Positions 11,401-19,147 of a stretch of DNA of 64,000 bases are shown here, one piece after another. Made by a program: the position numbers and the translations under genes. Source of the DNA: Lentzea indica (GTDB taxonomy: Bacteria > Actinomycetota > Actinomycetes > Mycobacteriales > Pseudonocardiaceae); NCBI RefSeq assembly GCF_012184385.1, contig NZ_VSRL01000009.1, positions 19,721 through 83,720 on the forward strand, given 5' to 3'. Under the pieces are notes generated by a model. It did not search any database and was not told the origin of the DNA. It worked only from the letters and a program-made list of their open reading frames with translations. Position 1 is the first letter of the stretch; the number at the start of each line of letters is the position of its first letter.

Positions 11401-12020
11401 TCGAGATCGCTTCAGGGGTGTTCATCCGGCGGCACACCGAACTGGACCTGACCCTCGGTCTCATCACCGGATCAGGTGATTCGCTGCTCGTGGACTCCGG
11501 GATGGACCCGGCGCTCGCGCGCGAAGTCCATCCGTCGCGAATCGTGTTGACGCACAACCACTTCGACCACGTGCTCGCGACGGAGGCGTTCCTGCCGTGC
11601 GAGGTGTGGGCGCACGAAGACTGCGTCGTGGACGAGAGCCTGCTCGAAAGCCGCGCCAGGTACTACGCAGAGCCCTTCGAGGGCAGGCTCATCGCGCCCA
11701 CCCACACGTTCCGCGACACCGTCACGCTGGACGTCGGCGGCCGCAGGGTCGATCTGTACCACTTCGGCCCAGCGCACTCCTCGCACGACGTGATCGTGCA
11801 CGTGCCGGACGTTGATGTGGTGTTCGCGGGCGACCTCGTGGAGGAGGGTGCTCCCGCTCAGGCCGGATCGGATGCCACGCCGTCGAACTGGCGCAACGTT
11901 CTCGACCGGATGCTGGAGCTGAACCCGCGGATCGTGGTGCCGGGCCACGGGAACCCGGTCGACGCGCGGTTCGTGCGGGAGATGGCGATTCCGGGGGAGA
12001 TCAACCCGGAGGCCACGTGA
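11397..12020 (+). CDS. MBL-fold metallo-hydrolase
   Basis: A 207-residue metallo-beta-lactamase-fold hydrolase. The metal site HNHFDH lies near residue 45, a later histidine is in GPAHSSHD, the bridging aspartate is in VFAGDLV, and the last histidine is in VPGHGNP. The family covers thioesterases, glyoxalases and lactonases; the substrate cannot be assigned. GTG 11397 overlaps the comB-like stop by four bases, so the two proteins probably act together. The 3' end overlaps the convergent HIT gene by 20 bases. Confidence 0.88.
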   Translation: MIEIASGVFIRRHTELDLTLGLITGSGDSLLVDSGMDPALAREVHPSRIVLTHNHFDHVLATEAFLPCEVWAHEDCVVDESLLESRARYYAEPFEGRLIAPTHTFRDTVTLDVGGRRVDLYHFGPAHSSHDVIVHVPDVDVVFAGDLVEEGAPAQAGSDATPSNWRNVLDRMLELNPRIVVPGHGNPVDARFVREMAIPGEINPEAT

Positions 12021-12336
12021 GACCGCGTCCACCCAGGACGTGGCAGTGCACGTGGAAGACGGTCTGGCCGCCGTCCTTGCCGGTGTTGAACACGAGCCGG
12101 TAGCCGGACTCGTCGACGCTTTCGGACTTCGCGACCTGGTGCGCGGTCGCGAGGATCTGCCCCGCGAGCACGGGGTCGACGTCCCCGATCGCCTGGTGGT
12201 GTTCCTTGGGGATCACCAGGACGTGCGTGGGGGCCTTGGGGTCGATGTCGCGGAACGCGAGCGTGGTGTCGGTCTCCGTCACCACGGTCGCCGGGATCTC
12301 GCCCGCGACGATGCGGCAGAACAGGCAGTCAGTCAC
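12001..12336 (-). CDS. HIT family protein (histidine triad)
   Basis: A 111-residue histidine-triad protein, probably a small nucleotide hydrolase or AMP-lysine hydrolase of the HINT type. It begins TDCLFCRIVAGEIPA with the Cys-x2-Cys of bacterial HINT proteins and carries the catalytic triad HVHCHVLGG near the C-terminus. GTG 12336 is chosen because conserved sequence begins there; a longer frame adds 16 unconserved residues. Ribosome site is weak. It is convergent with the MBL-fold gene. Confidence 0.9.
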   Translation of the reverse strand: MTDCLFCRIVAGEIPATVVTETDTTLAFRDIDPKAPTHVLVIPKEHHQAIGDVDPVLAGQILATAHQVAKSESVDESGYRLVFNTGKDGGQTVFHVHCHVLGGRGLTWPPG

Positions 12337-12401
12337 ACCGAGATGGTATTGGTCCCGATGGGTGCTGTTGTTCTCGCTGTTCACCGTTGAATCATGGCGG
12401 G

Positions 12402-12518
12402 GTGAAGGGCGCCAAGCTGCTGATCATCGTTCGGTGCCTCATCAGTTTCGCGATCGGCGTGCTGCTCGTGATCGTCGCGATCCGCTTCGGTGAGGCGCTC
12501 TGGCGCGCGGTTCAGTAG
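12402..12518 (+). CDS. Possible small membrane protein (38 residues)
   Basis: A short frame from GTG 12402 to TAG 12518 encodes 38 residues with one clear hydrophobic stretch (LISFAIGVLLVIVAI) flanked by Lys/Arg before and Arg/Glu after, as in small single-pass membrane proteins. It fills the gap between the HIT start and the end of the VOC gene and stops 4 bases before the latter's stop. There is no well-spaced ribosome site. Could be real or chance. Confidence 0.35.
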   Translation: MKGAKLLIIVRCLISFAIGVLLVIVAIRFGEALWRAVQ

Positions 12519-12522
12519 TTCC

Positions 12523-12858
12523 TCAGTGGACGAAGCAGAACTCGTTGCCCTCCGGGTCGCGCATGACCTGGAAGCTGCCCTGTTCGTCCGTGACGATCAG
12601 GCCCTCGCGCGATGCCCCGAGGTTGACCGCCTTCACGACAGCGGCCTCGATGTCGTCGACCTCGAAGTCGAGGTGCAGCCGGTTCTTCACGTCCTTGCGC
12701 TCGGGCACCGGCTGGAACGACATCCGCACGCCACCGGCCGGCGCGACGTGCGCCCACCCGTGCTCGCGGTTCACCGGCTCGGCGCCGAGCATCTCGGCCC
12801 AGAACCGGACCAGCCGGCTCGGGTCGTTGCTGTCGATGACGATCTGCTCAAGACGCAT
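12523..12858 (-). CDS. VOC family (glyoxalase-like) protein
   Basis: A 111-residue single-domain vicinal-oxygen-chelate protein. It starts MRLEQIVIDSNDPSRLVRFW, then has RLHLDFEVDDIEAA and ends with MRDPEGNEFCFVH, the usual glyoxalase/bleomycin-resistance layout. Metal ligands of the paired beta-alpha-beta-beta-beta units look partly kept (His in LHLDF and Glu in GNEF). The reaction is unknown. ATG 12858 lies inside the end of the HxlR gene (11-base overlap), so translation is probably coupled to the regulator. Confidence 0.85.
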   Translation of the reverse strand: MRLEQIVIDSNDPSRLVRFWAEMLGAEPVNREHGWAHVAPAGGVRMSFQPVPERKDVKNRLHLDFEVDDIEAAVVKAVNLGASREGLIVTDEQGSFQVMRDPEGNEFCFVH

Positions 12859-13216
12859 CGGTCTCCACCAGGTTCTCCCGGACCCAGTTCTCCCTGGCCC
12901 AGTCACAGCACAGGTCGAGCAGTCCGAGCATCTTGCGGCCCTGTCCGGTCAGCTCGTACTCGACCCGCGGCGGGTTCTCGTCGAACGCCTCGCGTGTCAC
13001 CGTGCCGTCGCGCTGCATGGCTCGCAACGTCTCGGTGAGCACTTTGGGCGTCACGGACGGCATTCCAGCCCGCAGCTCGGAGAACCTCTGGCGCCCGTGC
13101 TGCAGCCCTCGCAACACGTGCGCGGTCCACTTGTCACCTATGCGGTAAGGCAGGTCACCGTGCTGGCATTCCACCTGGTCACCCCCGATATCGTTGCGGA
13201 AACCGGACACCCGCAC
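12848..13216 (-). CDS. HxlR-family winged-helix transcriptional regulator
   Basis: About 122 residues with the HxlR/MarR-like winged helix: IGDKWTAHVLRGLQHGRQRFSELR, then MPSVTPKVLTETLRAMQRDGTVTREAF and PPRVEYELTGQG, all strong family signatures. HxlR proteins often sense electrophiles or redox state through cysteines; here Cys is found near residue 19 and twice near the C-terminus (LCCDW). GTG 13216 is used, but GTG 13210 is equally possible. It is divergent from the NAD(P)-binding gene at 13232 with under 20 bases between the starts, so it probably controls that gene and the VOC gene with which it overlaps. Confidence 0.87.
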   Translation of the reverse strand: MRVSGFRNDIGGDQVECQHGDLPYRIGDKWTAHVLRGLQHGRQRFSELRAGMPSVTPKVLTETLRAMQRDGTVTREAFDENPPRVEYELTGQGRKMLGLLDLCCDWARENWVRENLVETDAS

Positions 13217-13231
13217 CCTACCTTCGCGCTC

Positions 13232-13786
13232 ATGGCGAAGATCGTTGTTTTCGGAGCGTCCGGCAAGGCAGGACGCCAGATCGCGGCCGTCGCGGAATCC
13301 CGCGGCCACGAGGTGACCAAGATCGGGCGAGACCCAGGCGTGCAAGCCGCGGCACAAGTGGCCGCGGGCCACGACGTCGCTGTGAGCGCGGTGGCGGACC
13401 TCTCCCGCGACCCTGCAGAGTTCTACACAGAGGCGGCCCGCGCCCTAGTGGCGTCCGGGGCCGGGCGGATCATCGTGGTCGGCATCTACACGCTGATGGA
13501 GACCTCACCGGGCGTGCGAGTGATCGACAGCCCAGACTTCCCAGACGAGCACAAGCCGTTCTGCCTGGGCCACGCAGCGGGCATAGAGGTGCTGGCACGG
13601 TCCAACGCGGACTGGCTGGTGATGAGCCCCGCCGGAAACTTCGGCGGCAAGCCCACAGGAACGTACCTGCTGGGCCAGGTAGACCCAACAAACGAGCTGA
13701 CCTACGAGGACTTCGCCCAAGCAGTAGCAGACGAAATCGACCGCCCCACCCACCACCACACTCAAATAGGAGTGGCCTCAACCTGA
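13232..13786 (+). CDS. NAD(P)-binding reductase (NmrA/NADH-flavin reductase type)
   Basis: A 184-residue short Rossmann protein. The dinucleotide loop is KIVVFGASGKAGRQIA at residues 3-18; VAAGHDVAVSAV and MSPAGNFGGKPTGTYLLG are typical of atypical SDR proteins related to NmrA and YwnB-like flavin reductases. These proteins lack the classic Tyr-x3-Lys pair. ATG 13232 is the first codon of the conserved fold. It shares a very short divergent promoter with the HxlR regulator, an arrangement common for redox-responsive HxlR switches. Confidence 0.82.
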   Translation: MAKIVVFGASGKAGRQIAAVAESRGHEVTKIGRDPGVQAAAQVAAGHDVAVSAVADLSRDPAEFYTEAARALVASGAGRIIVVGIYTLMETSPGVRVIDSPDFPDEHKPFCLGHAAGIEVLARSNADWLVMSPAGNFGGKPTGTYLLGQVDPTNELTYEDFAQAVADEIDRPTHHHTQIGVAST

Positions 13787-14109
13787 CCCACGAGTGACCA
13801 GCCCATCCGGCACAGCCTCAGTACCAGCCACACGCACCGGCGCACACAGCGGACATGCCCCCGATGTGAGCCACGTCATACGGGGCTCGCTCCAACATCG
13901 GATCGGGTAACTCGGCCCCCGGGACAAATGCAAGGGCCAACCCGACCCTGCGTCCCACCCGCACATAACCACGGCGCCCACCACCGCACTCCGCCCCCAC
14001 CACCACACTCTGCCCCGACAACGTCACTCCGACAACGTCATATGGGGGTCCGGGGGCTCGCCCCCGGCTGGGGGTCTGGGGGCTCGGCCCCCAGAAAAAA
14101 CCCGAGAGA
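13787..14109. other. Non-coding gap with palindromic GC repeats
   Basis: No frame here has a start, ribosome site or protein-like composition that I trust. The left part is low-complexity CCACCACC/CACCGC sequence. The right part, from about 14041, carries two tandem GC hairpins described separately. The stretch ends at the tRNA-Gly terminator. Confidence 0.6.
14041..14097. repeat. Tandem GC palindromes of a dispersed repeat family
   Basis: Two hairpins in a row: CGGGGGC-TC-GCCCCCG and CTGGGGGC-TCG-GCCCCCAG, the second followed by six A. Read on the minus strand this gives a T run, then a CTGGGGG palindrome and AGACCCCC. A shorter member of the same type is at 31600-31624 on the plus strand. 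Such elements are frequent between actinomycete genes. Confidence 0.6.
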
Positions 14110-14145
14110 CCGACCCGGTCTGCGCATTCCGCAGACATGGGTCGG
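14110..14145 (-). terminator. Terminator of tRNA-Gly
   Basis: Outer arms 14110-14116 and 14139-14145 (CCGACCC/GGGTCGG) and inner arms 14119-14123 and 14131-14135 (TCTGC/GCAGA) form a stacked hairpin 11 bases past the 3' end of the tRNA. A run of six T follows about 12 bases later on the minus strand. Confidence 0.65.
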
Positions 14146-14156
14146 CCTCGGTCGCG

Positions 14157-14227
14157 AGCGGGCGACGGGAATCGAACCCGCGTAGCTAGTTTGGAAGACT
14201 AGGGCTCTACCATTGAGCTACGCCCGC
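14157..14227 (-). tRNA. tRNA-Gly (anticodon TCC)
   Basis: A complete 71-base cloverleaf on the minus strand. The acceptor stem pairs GCGGGCG with CGCCCGC, the D-arm begins TAGCTCAATGGTAGAG, the anticodon loop is CTTCCAA (anticodon TCC) on a TAGT/ACTA stem, and the T-arm contains GGTTCGATTCC. Discriminator base is T, as in bacterial tRNA-Gly. CCA is not encoded. Confidence 0.95.
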
Positions 14228-14257
14228 GTGGCCCCTCGAAGAGGGGCTGCGGTTATG

Positions 14258-14280
14258 AGCTTAACGTAGGGCGGTAAGCT
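14258..14280. promoter_or_regulatory. Divergent -10 elements between the two tRNA genes
   Basis: The hexamer TAAGCT (TAnnnT type) is present on the plus strand at 14275-14280, ten bases before tRNA-Pro, and on the minus strand at 14263-14258, about 30 bases before tRNA-Gly. No good -35 boxes are seen. This is a proposal from motif and position only. Confidence 0.35.
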
Positions 14281-14289
14281 GGTTGCAAC

Positions 14290-14363
14290 CGGGGCGTGGC
14301 GCAGTTTGGTAGCGCACCCGCTTTGGGAGCGGGGGGTCGCAGGTTCAAATCCTGTCGCCCCGA
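14290..14363 (+). tRNA. tRNA-Pro (anticodon TGG)
   Basis: A complete 74-base cloverleaf. The acceptor stem pairs CGGGGCG with CGCCCCG, the D-arm is TGGCGCAGTTTGGTAGCGC, the anticodon loop is TTTGGGA (anticodon TGG) on a CCCGC/GCGGG stem, and the T-arm is GCAGG-TTCAAAT-CCTGT. Discriminator is A. CCA is not encoded. It is divergent from tRNA-Gly. Confidence 0.96.
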
Positions 14364-14376
14364 CTGGTTGACGTTG

Positions 14377-14408
14377 GCCCCTGGCGAAGGAACCTCGCCG
14401 GGGGCTTT
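14377..14408 (+). terminator. Terminator of tRNA-Pro
   Basis: Arms 14377-14387 and 14395-14405 pair over 11 bp with one G-T wobble and a 7-base loop, followed by TTT. It lies 13 bases after the tRNA and just before the convergent hydrolase stop, so it may serve both. Confidence 0.75.
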
Positions 14409-14413
14409 CGTCG

Positions 14414-15175
14414 TCATTCCACCAGGTAGCGGCTGGCCCACGCGGCGAGCACTTCTGCCACGTAAGTGGCGTCCGCGCGGTCGGTCAGCAGGTGATCGGC
14501 GCCGTCCAGTGAGACGAACGACTTGGGGTGGCGGGCCGAGTCGAAGATCAGTCTGGCGTTCTCCACTCCCACCAGGTCGTCCTGCGGCGAGTGCATGACC
14601 AGCAGTGCGCGGTTCAGCCCTGCGATGCACGCCGTCTGGTTCTGCTGGTTGATGTCGACCAGGAAGTCGTTGCTGATCCGGAACGGCCGCCCGGCCAGCA
14701 GCACCTCGGCGACGCCGAGCGCCTCGATCTCGTCTTTGGACGGTCCGAGCAGGTGCTCCACGTGGGTGGTGTTGGCGGGAGCGCCGATCGTGACGACGGC
14801 ACGGACCTCCGCGACGCGGTGGGCGGCGGCCAGCACCGCCGCGCCGCCCAGTGAGTGTCCGATGAGGACGCTCGGGGCGCCGATGGTGTCGCGCAGGTGG
14901 TTGGCGGCGCACACCAGGTCGTCGACGTTGGACGTGAACGTGGTGTTCGCGAAGTCGCCGTCGGACTGGCCGAGGCCGGTGAAGTCGAAGCGCAGCACCG
15001 CCACGCCGCGTGCGGCGAGCTCGCGGGAGATCCGTGTGGCGGCCACCGAGTCCTTGCCGCAGGTGAAGCAGTGCGCGAACACGGCGGTCGCCACGACCTC
15101 TCCGGCAGGCAGTTCGAGCCGGCCGGCCAGCGACTGCCCGTCGGTGCCCGCGAAGACCGCTTTCCTGTTGTCCAT
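14414..15175 (-). CDS. Alpha/beta hydrolase (OsmC-partner type)
   Basis: A 253-residue serine hydrolase. The oxyanion segment is FAHCFTCGKDS near residue 33, the nucleophile is in GHSLGG near residue 107, the acid is in HSPQDDLV and the base is His in GADHLL. FTCGKD is typical of hydrolases that in other bacteria are fused to an OsmC peroxidase-like domain; here the protein ends without it. Substrate unknown. It starts at ATG 15175, whose reverse complement overlaps an ATG of the divergent HEPN gene, leaving virtually no intergenic space. Confidence 0.88.
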   Translation of the reverse strand: MDNRKAVFAGTDGQSLAGRLELPAGEVVATAVFAHCFTCGKDSVAATRISRELAARGVAVLRFDFTGLGQSDGDFANTTFTSNVDDLVCAANHLRDTIGAPSVLIGHSLGGAAVLAAAHRVAEVRAVVTIGAPANTTHVEHLLGPSKDEIEALGVAEVLLAGRPFRISNDFLVDINQQNQTACIAGLNRALLVMHSPQDDLVGVENARLIFDSARHPKSFVSLDGADHLLTDRADATYVAEVLAAWASRYLVE

Positions 15176-15182
15176 GAAGTCT

Positions 15183-16949
15183 ATGGTGCGTCACGTGCGC
15201 TACCAGTACCTCGACGCCCGGCTGCGGCACGCGTTCGACGAGGCCGGGCTCGATCGCGGGCAACGGGCGTTGCTGCAGGGCGTGCTGCGCGCTCTCGACC
15301 CCGACGCGCACCTCGGCGAACACGTGGCGGGCCTCAACAGTGCGTTCCTCGCCGTCACCCGCGCGCAGGCCGCGCTCGAGAGTCACGCCACCGAGGACCA
15401 GCCGCGGTGGAACCTGTTGCGGCGCATCATCGCCACGTCGCTCGCGTGCATGGACGCCGCCAGGCCCGCGTACGCCCGCGGTGGGGCCAAGGAGCTCGCC
15501 GCGGCGCGCAAGGTTCTCCTCGACGTCGACGCGGCCGTCGCGGCGGACGGCCAGAAGCTCGATCCGCAGGTCACGGCGGCGGCTGCCGCGAAGCTCGACC
15601 CGGCAGCGCTCAAGGCAGCGGTGCAGGGGTGGATCACTCCACTGTGGAACGGTGTCGAACTTCCCTTGCGCGCCAGGATGATCGCCGAAGTCGCGGTCGT
15701 CGTGGCGGTGCACGGCCGCGACGGCAGGCAGCTTCGCGCGGACCTGCTGAGGTGGCTCAAGAAGCCGGGAGGCCTCAAAGAGGTGCTCTGGCCGGACGAG
15801 CGCAAGCACGTCGTGGCGCTCGTGGTGAGAGGCGCGCGGGTCCTGCGACACCTGGACGAGCTGCTGCCGCAGGCGAGGCAGGAGCCGTTGCACCGCAACC
15901 GGTTGCCGAAAGACGACTTCCTGAAGGAGGCCGTGAACGGCTCGTCGGTGCTGGTGCGGCTGCCGGTCGACGCGGCCGACACGCACACGGCGGCGCTGCG
16001 GGGCCGGCGGATCCTCAACGAGGTGCTCGACCAGTACGCGGCGGGGGAGCGGCTCACCGAGCTGAACATCGCGCCGGTCTGGCAGGTCAGTGGCCCTGGC
16101 GGACGGGTCACGCGCGGCACAGAGCACCAGCGCACGGTCGGCAACGCCTACCCGCTCACCGCGTACTGGGCCGCCGAGCTGCGGAGTGCGATGCGGGTGG
16201 CGAACCTGGCCCGCCAGGTCGACGCGCCGATGGCCAGCGCAGGGCTCGCGTGGAGCGCGCTGGAGGCGACGGGGCTCGACCCGAGCAAGATCGCGTGGCT
16301 GGCCAAGGCGTGCGCGCTGCAGATGTTGCGGCAGCACCTGATCAGCCTGCACGTGGTGGTCACCAACCACGACGACCAGCTGCGGCTCCCGCTCGCCGCG
16401 CAGGTGCCGACAATCGGAGTGAAGCACCACCTGAGGTCGGTTGACGCCTGGCTGGAGGTGCTGATCAGGCACAATCGCCCGAACGAGCAGCTCACAGCCG
16501 CCCAGGAAGCCGTCACGGCGCTGGCCGAGAACGAGGGTGGCCTGGTGCAGGACCTGGTGGAGCTCTGGCGGAGCAGGCTCGCGGACTCGAAGGACCTCGC
16601 CGGCTGGCTGCGCGAACAGGAGAACACCGCCGCCGCGGTGCTGGAATGGCTCTACGTCACCAGGAATCTGGCGTTTCACGCGGGACGGTTCGCGTCACCC
16701 GCCGACACTCTCACGGCACATGCGGGGCAGGCCGTCGCCGATCTGACGCTGGAGTTCCTCGGAAACTGGCGGACCGTCGAAAGACAGCGGAGCCGGCAGG
16801 AGACCTCCACGGTGGAGATCTACCGCCGGCTCGCGCAACGACAAGACCAGCTGGTGGCCCGGCTCAAGCGAGCGGGGTCCGTTCGCAGGCTCAGCGTCGA
16901 GGACATCTCCGGCCCCGACGAGAAGTGGTGGTCCAGGGGCAACAGCTAG
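15183..16949 (+). CDS. Uncharacterised protein with C-terminal HEPN-type RNxxxH motif
   Basis: A 588-residue, mostly helical, soluble protein that I do not recognise as any named family. Near the C-terminus, after LEWLYVT, it has R494-N-L-A-F-H499 followed by AG. This is the R-N-x3-H pattern of HEPN ribonuclease domains, found in toxins, defence proteins and tRNA-cutting effectors. Two helices (about 470-540) frame it as in that fold. The N-terminal 450 residues are Ala/Leu/Arg-rich helices with no visible enzyme motif; no membrane segment or signal peptide is seen. ATG 15183 or ATG 15174 may be the start; no ribosome site is seen, so the message may be leaderless. Its 3' end overlaps the convergent betaine-binding gene by 4 bases. 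RNase activity is inference. Confidence 0.7.
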   Translation: MVRHVRYQYLDARLRHAFDEAGLDRGQRALLQGVLRALDPDAHLGEHVAGLNSAFLAVTRAQAALESHATEDQPRWNLLRRIIATSLACMDAARPAYARGGAKELAAARKVLLDVDAAVAADGQKLDPQVTAAAAAKLDPAALKAAVQGWITPLWNGVELPLRARMIAEVAVVVAVHGRDGRQLRADLLRWLKKPGGLKEVLWPDERKHVVALVVRGARVLRHLDELLPQARQEPLHRNRLPKDDFLKEAVNGSSVLVRLPVDAADTHTAALRGRRILNEVLDQYAAGERLTELNIAPVWQVSGPGGRVTRGTEHQRTVGNAYPLTAYWAAELRSAMRVANLARQVDAPMASAGLAWSALEATGLDPSKIAWLAKACALQMLRQHLISLHVVVTNHDDQLRLPLAAQVPTIGVKHHLRSVDAWLEVLIRHNRPNEQLTAAQEAVTALAENEGGLVQDLVELWRSRLADSKDLAGWLREQENTAAAVLEWLYVTRNLAFHAGRFASPADTLTAHAGQAVADLTLEFLGNWRTVERQRSRQETSTVEIYRRLAQRQDQLVARLKRAGSVRRLSVEDISGPDEKWWSRGNS

Positions 16950-17914
16950 GGCTTGGCCTTCGTGAGCCAGTCGTCGACCCGGTCGGGGTTCGCCTCGATC
17001 CACCGCCGCGCCGCCTCGTCCGGCGACATCTTGTACTTGGCGATGAACGACGCGACCGCGTCCTGCTCGTCGTTGCTCCACTGGAAGTTCTGGATCAGCC
17101 GGGCGGCGGGACCGCCCTTGTCCATGAACTTCTTGGAAGCGATCTTGTCGAGCTCGTAACGCGGGTAGTCGCAGGCGACCTTGGCCGCGTCCGCGTCACA
17201 GCCGGCCTTGTACTCGGGCAGGTCGATCTTGACCAGCTCGATGTCGAGGTGCAGCCACTGCGGCTCGAAGAAGTAGCCGATCAGCGGCGTCTTCTTCTCC
17301 TCGGCCTGGCGGAACGCCTTGATCGACGCCAGCTCGCTGCCCGCGTAGACGACCTTGTAGTTGAGACCCAGGTTCTTCACCAGCGCCTCGTCGTTGGTCA
17401 CGTACGAGGGGTCGCCGTCGAGCACCTGGCCCTTGCCCTCGGACTGCGGGGTGACGAACAGGTTCGCGTACTTGTTGAGGTTCTGCCAGTTCGTGATGTC
17501 CGGGTAGGTCTTCTTCATCCACGGCGGCACGTACCAGCCGATCACGCCCTTGTTGCCGGACGGGCCGACCCGTACGGCGGTGCGCCTCTCGTCGATGTAC
17601 TTCTGCTTCAGGTCCTCGTGACCCCAGTTCTCCAGGATCACGTCGATCTCGCCGGAGTCGAGTCCCTGCCAGGCGGTCTGCTCGTCGACTTCCTTCTTGG
17701 TCACCTTGCAGCCGAGCCGCTTCTCGGCGAGGTACGCGATCACGGCCGCGTTCGCCTCGTAGCCGACCCACGGGTTGACCGCGATGGTGATGGAGTCGCA
17801 GGGCTCTGTCGGTGCTGCCGAACTGGAGCGCGGTGAAGACGACGTCGATCCACCGCCACATCCGGCAATTGTCAACACGAGCGTGATTGCCAGAGCGATT
17901 CTGGGGGCTTGCAC
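16946..17914 (-). CDS. Glycine betaine/choline ABC transporter substrate-binding lipoprotein (paralogue A)
   Basis: A 322-residue OpuAC-family binding protein anchored in the membrane by a lipobox (LTIAGC, Cys19). The ligand segment [12 protein letters not shown] near residue 46 and ENWGHEDL near 98 are typical of quaternary-amine binding proteins. It closely matches the second binding protein at 21099 along its length. It is transcribed away from the ATPase and permease genes, so it may be an alternative receptor for the same transporter. GTG 17914 follows GAGGAG by 6 bases. Confidence 0.9.
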   Translation of the reverse strand: MQAPRIALAITLVLTIAGCGGGSTSSSPRSSSAAPTEPCDSITIAVNPWVGYEANAAVIAYLAEKRLGCKVTKKEVDEQTAWQGLDSGEIDVILENWGHEDLKQKYIDERRTAVRVGPSGNKGVIGWYVPPWMKKTYPDITNWQNLNKYANLFVTPQSEGKGQVLDGDPSYVTNDEALVKNLGLNYKVVYAGSELASIKAFRQAEEKKTPLIGYFFEPQWLHLDIELVKIDLPEYKAGCDADAAKVACDYPRYELDKIASKKFMDKGGPAARLIQNFQWSNDEQDAVASFIAKYKMSPDEAARRWIEANPDRVDDWLTKAKP

Positions 17915-18041
17915 GAACAGCTCCTCGTCGAGGGGAACAGCGGTACAGGAGACCGCTCAGTTCAGCTTTTCCCGATCGATCACACTGCGTCAAGTCATGG
18001 GATGATTGGTTGTCCACAAAGGACGGAATTTGTAGCAGCCC

Positions 18042-18069
18042 TTGACCGCATCCGTGCGAAGGTTAATGC
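18042..18069 (+). promoter_or_regulatory. Candidate promoter for the betaine transporter
   Basis: TTGACC at 18042-18047 and TAATGC at 18064-18069 are 16 bases apart and lie about 55 bases before the ATPase start. They fit the main actinobacterial sigma factor loosely. Proposed from sequence only. Confidence 0.4.
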
Positions 18070-18124
18070 TGGCGCGCATCGAGGAACGGTGTGCGTAGTC
18101 CGCAACAGGTCGGAGTGGTTTGGC

Positions 18125-19147
18125 GTGGATCCCGTGATTTCGGTCAGGGACCTGTGGAAGGTGTTCGGCCCGAACGCGTCTCAAGTGGTGGCATCGGACG
18201 AGCTGAAATCGTTGTCACGGCAGGAGCTGATGGACCGCACAGGTGCCGTCGCCGCCGTGCGCGGAGTGGACTTCGACGTCGCTCCTGGTGAGATGTTCGT
18301 GGTCATGGGCCTGTCCGGGTCTGGAAAGTCCACACTGGTCCGTTGCCTCACGCGGCTGGTGGAGCCGACCGCGGGCACGATCATGTTCGAAGGCGAGAAC
18401 ATTCTCGAGGCGGACGCCAAACGTCTGCGTGACCTGCGCAGAAACAAGTTCTCCATGGTGTTCCAGCACTTCGGTCTGCTCCCGCACCGGACCGTGGCCG
18501 ACAACGTCGGTTACGGGCTGGAAATCCGCGGGGTACCGCGGGCGAAACGTGGAGAGCGGTCACAGGAAGTGATCGACCTCGTGGGTCTCACCGGTAATGA
18601 GAAGTCCTATCCGGACCAACTCTCCGGCGGTATGCAGCAGCGCGTCGGTCTCGCGCGCGCCCTCGCCGGTGATCCAGATGTATTGTTTTTCGATGAACCT
18701 TTCTCCGCGTTGGACCCGTTGATCCGGCGCGACATGCAGTCAGAGGTCATCAGGCTGCACCGCGAGGTCGGCAAGACGATGGTCTTCATCACCCACGACC
18801 TGAGCGAGGCGCTCAAGCTGGGCGACCGCATCCTGATCATGCGTGACGGCCAGGTCGTGCAGGTCGGCACCGGCGACGAGCTGGTCGGCGCGCCCGCGGA
18901 CGACTACGTGCGCGACTTCGTGAAGGACGTGCCGCGCTCCAACGTGCTGACGCTCAAGTGGATCATGCGCCCGCCGCGTCCCGACGACGAGCTGGACGGA
19001 CCCGAGCTCGGGCCGGAAACCGTTGTGCGTGAAGCCGTGCGCAGCGTGCTCAGCGCTGACAAGCCGGTGAAGGTCGTGCAGGACGGCGAACTGCTCGGCG
19101 TGGTGGCGGACGAGGAGATCCTCGGGGTCGTCGCCGGGGAGGCGTGA
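18125..19147 (+). CDS. Glycine betaine/proline ABC transporter ATP-binding protein (ProV/OpuAA type)
   Basis: A 340-residue ATPase that powers uptake of osmoprotectants such as glycine betaine. Walker A is GLSGSGKS at 62-69, the signature LSGGMQQR begins at 166, Walker B DVLFFDEP at 185, and the switch His is in FITHD. A long insert before Walker A ([22 protein letters not shown]) is usual for ProV proteins. The last 45 residues resemble half of a CBS domain pair, which senses ionic strength in OpuA. GTG 18125 follows GGAG at 18112-18115. Its stop overlaps the permease start. Confidence 0.92.
   Translation: MDPVISVRDLWKVFGPNASQVVASDELKSLSRQELMDRTGAVAAVRGVDFDVAPGEMFVVMGLSGSGKSTLVRCLTRLVEPTAGTIMFEGENILEADAKRLRDLRRNKFSMVFQHFGLLPHRTVADNVGYGLEIRGVPRAKRGERSQEVIDLVGLTGNEKSYPDQLSGGMQQRVGLARALAGDPDVLFFDEPFSALDPLIRRDMQSEVIRLHREVGKTMVFITHDLSEALKLGDRILIMRDGQVVQVGTGDELVGAPADDYVRDFVKDVPRSNVLTLKWIMRPPRPDDELDGPELGPETVVREAVRSVLSADKPVKVVQDGELLGVVADEEILGVVAGEA

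Noticed and set aside
13818..14138. Short frames in the gap before tRNA-Gly
   Set aside because: They translate low-complexity repeats and hairpins and have no credible start.
14253..16679. An 808-codon minus-strand frame across a tRNA, the hydrolase and the HEPN-motif gene
   Set aside because: It runs through both tRNA-Pro and the genuine genes and has shadow composition.
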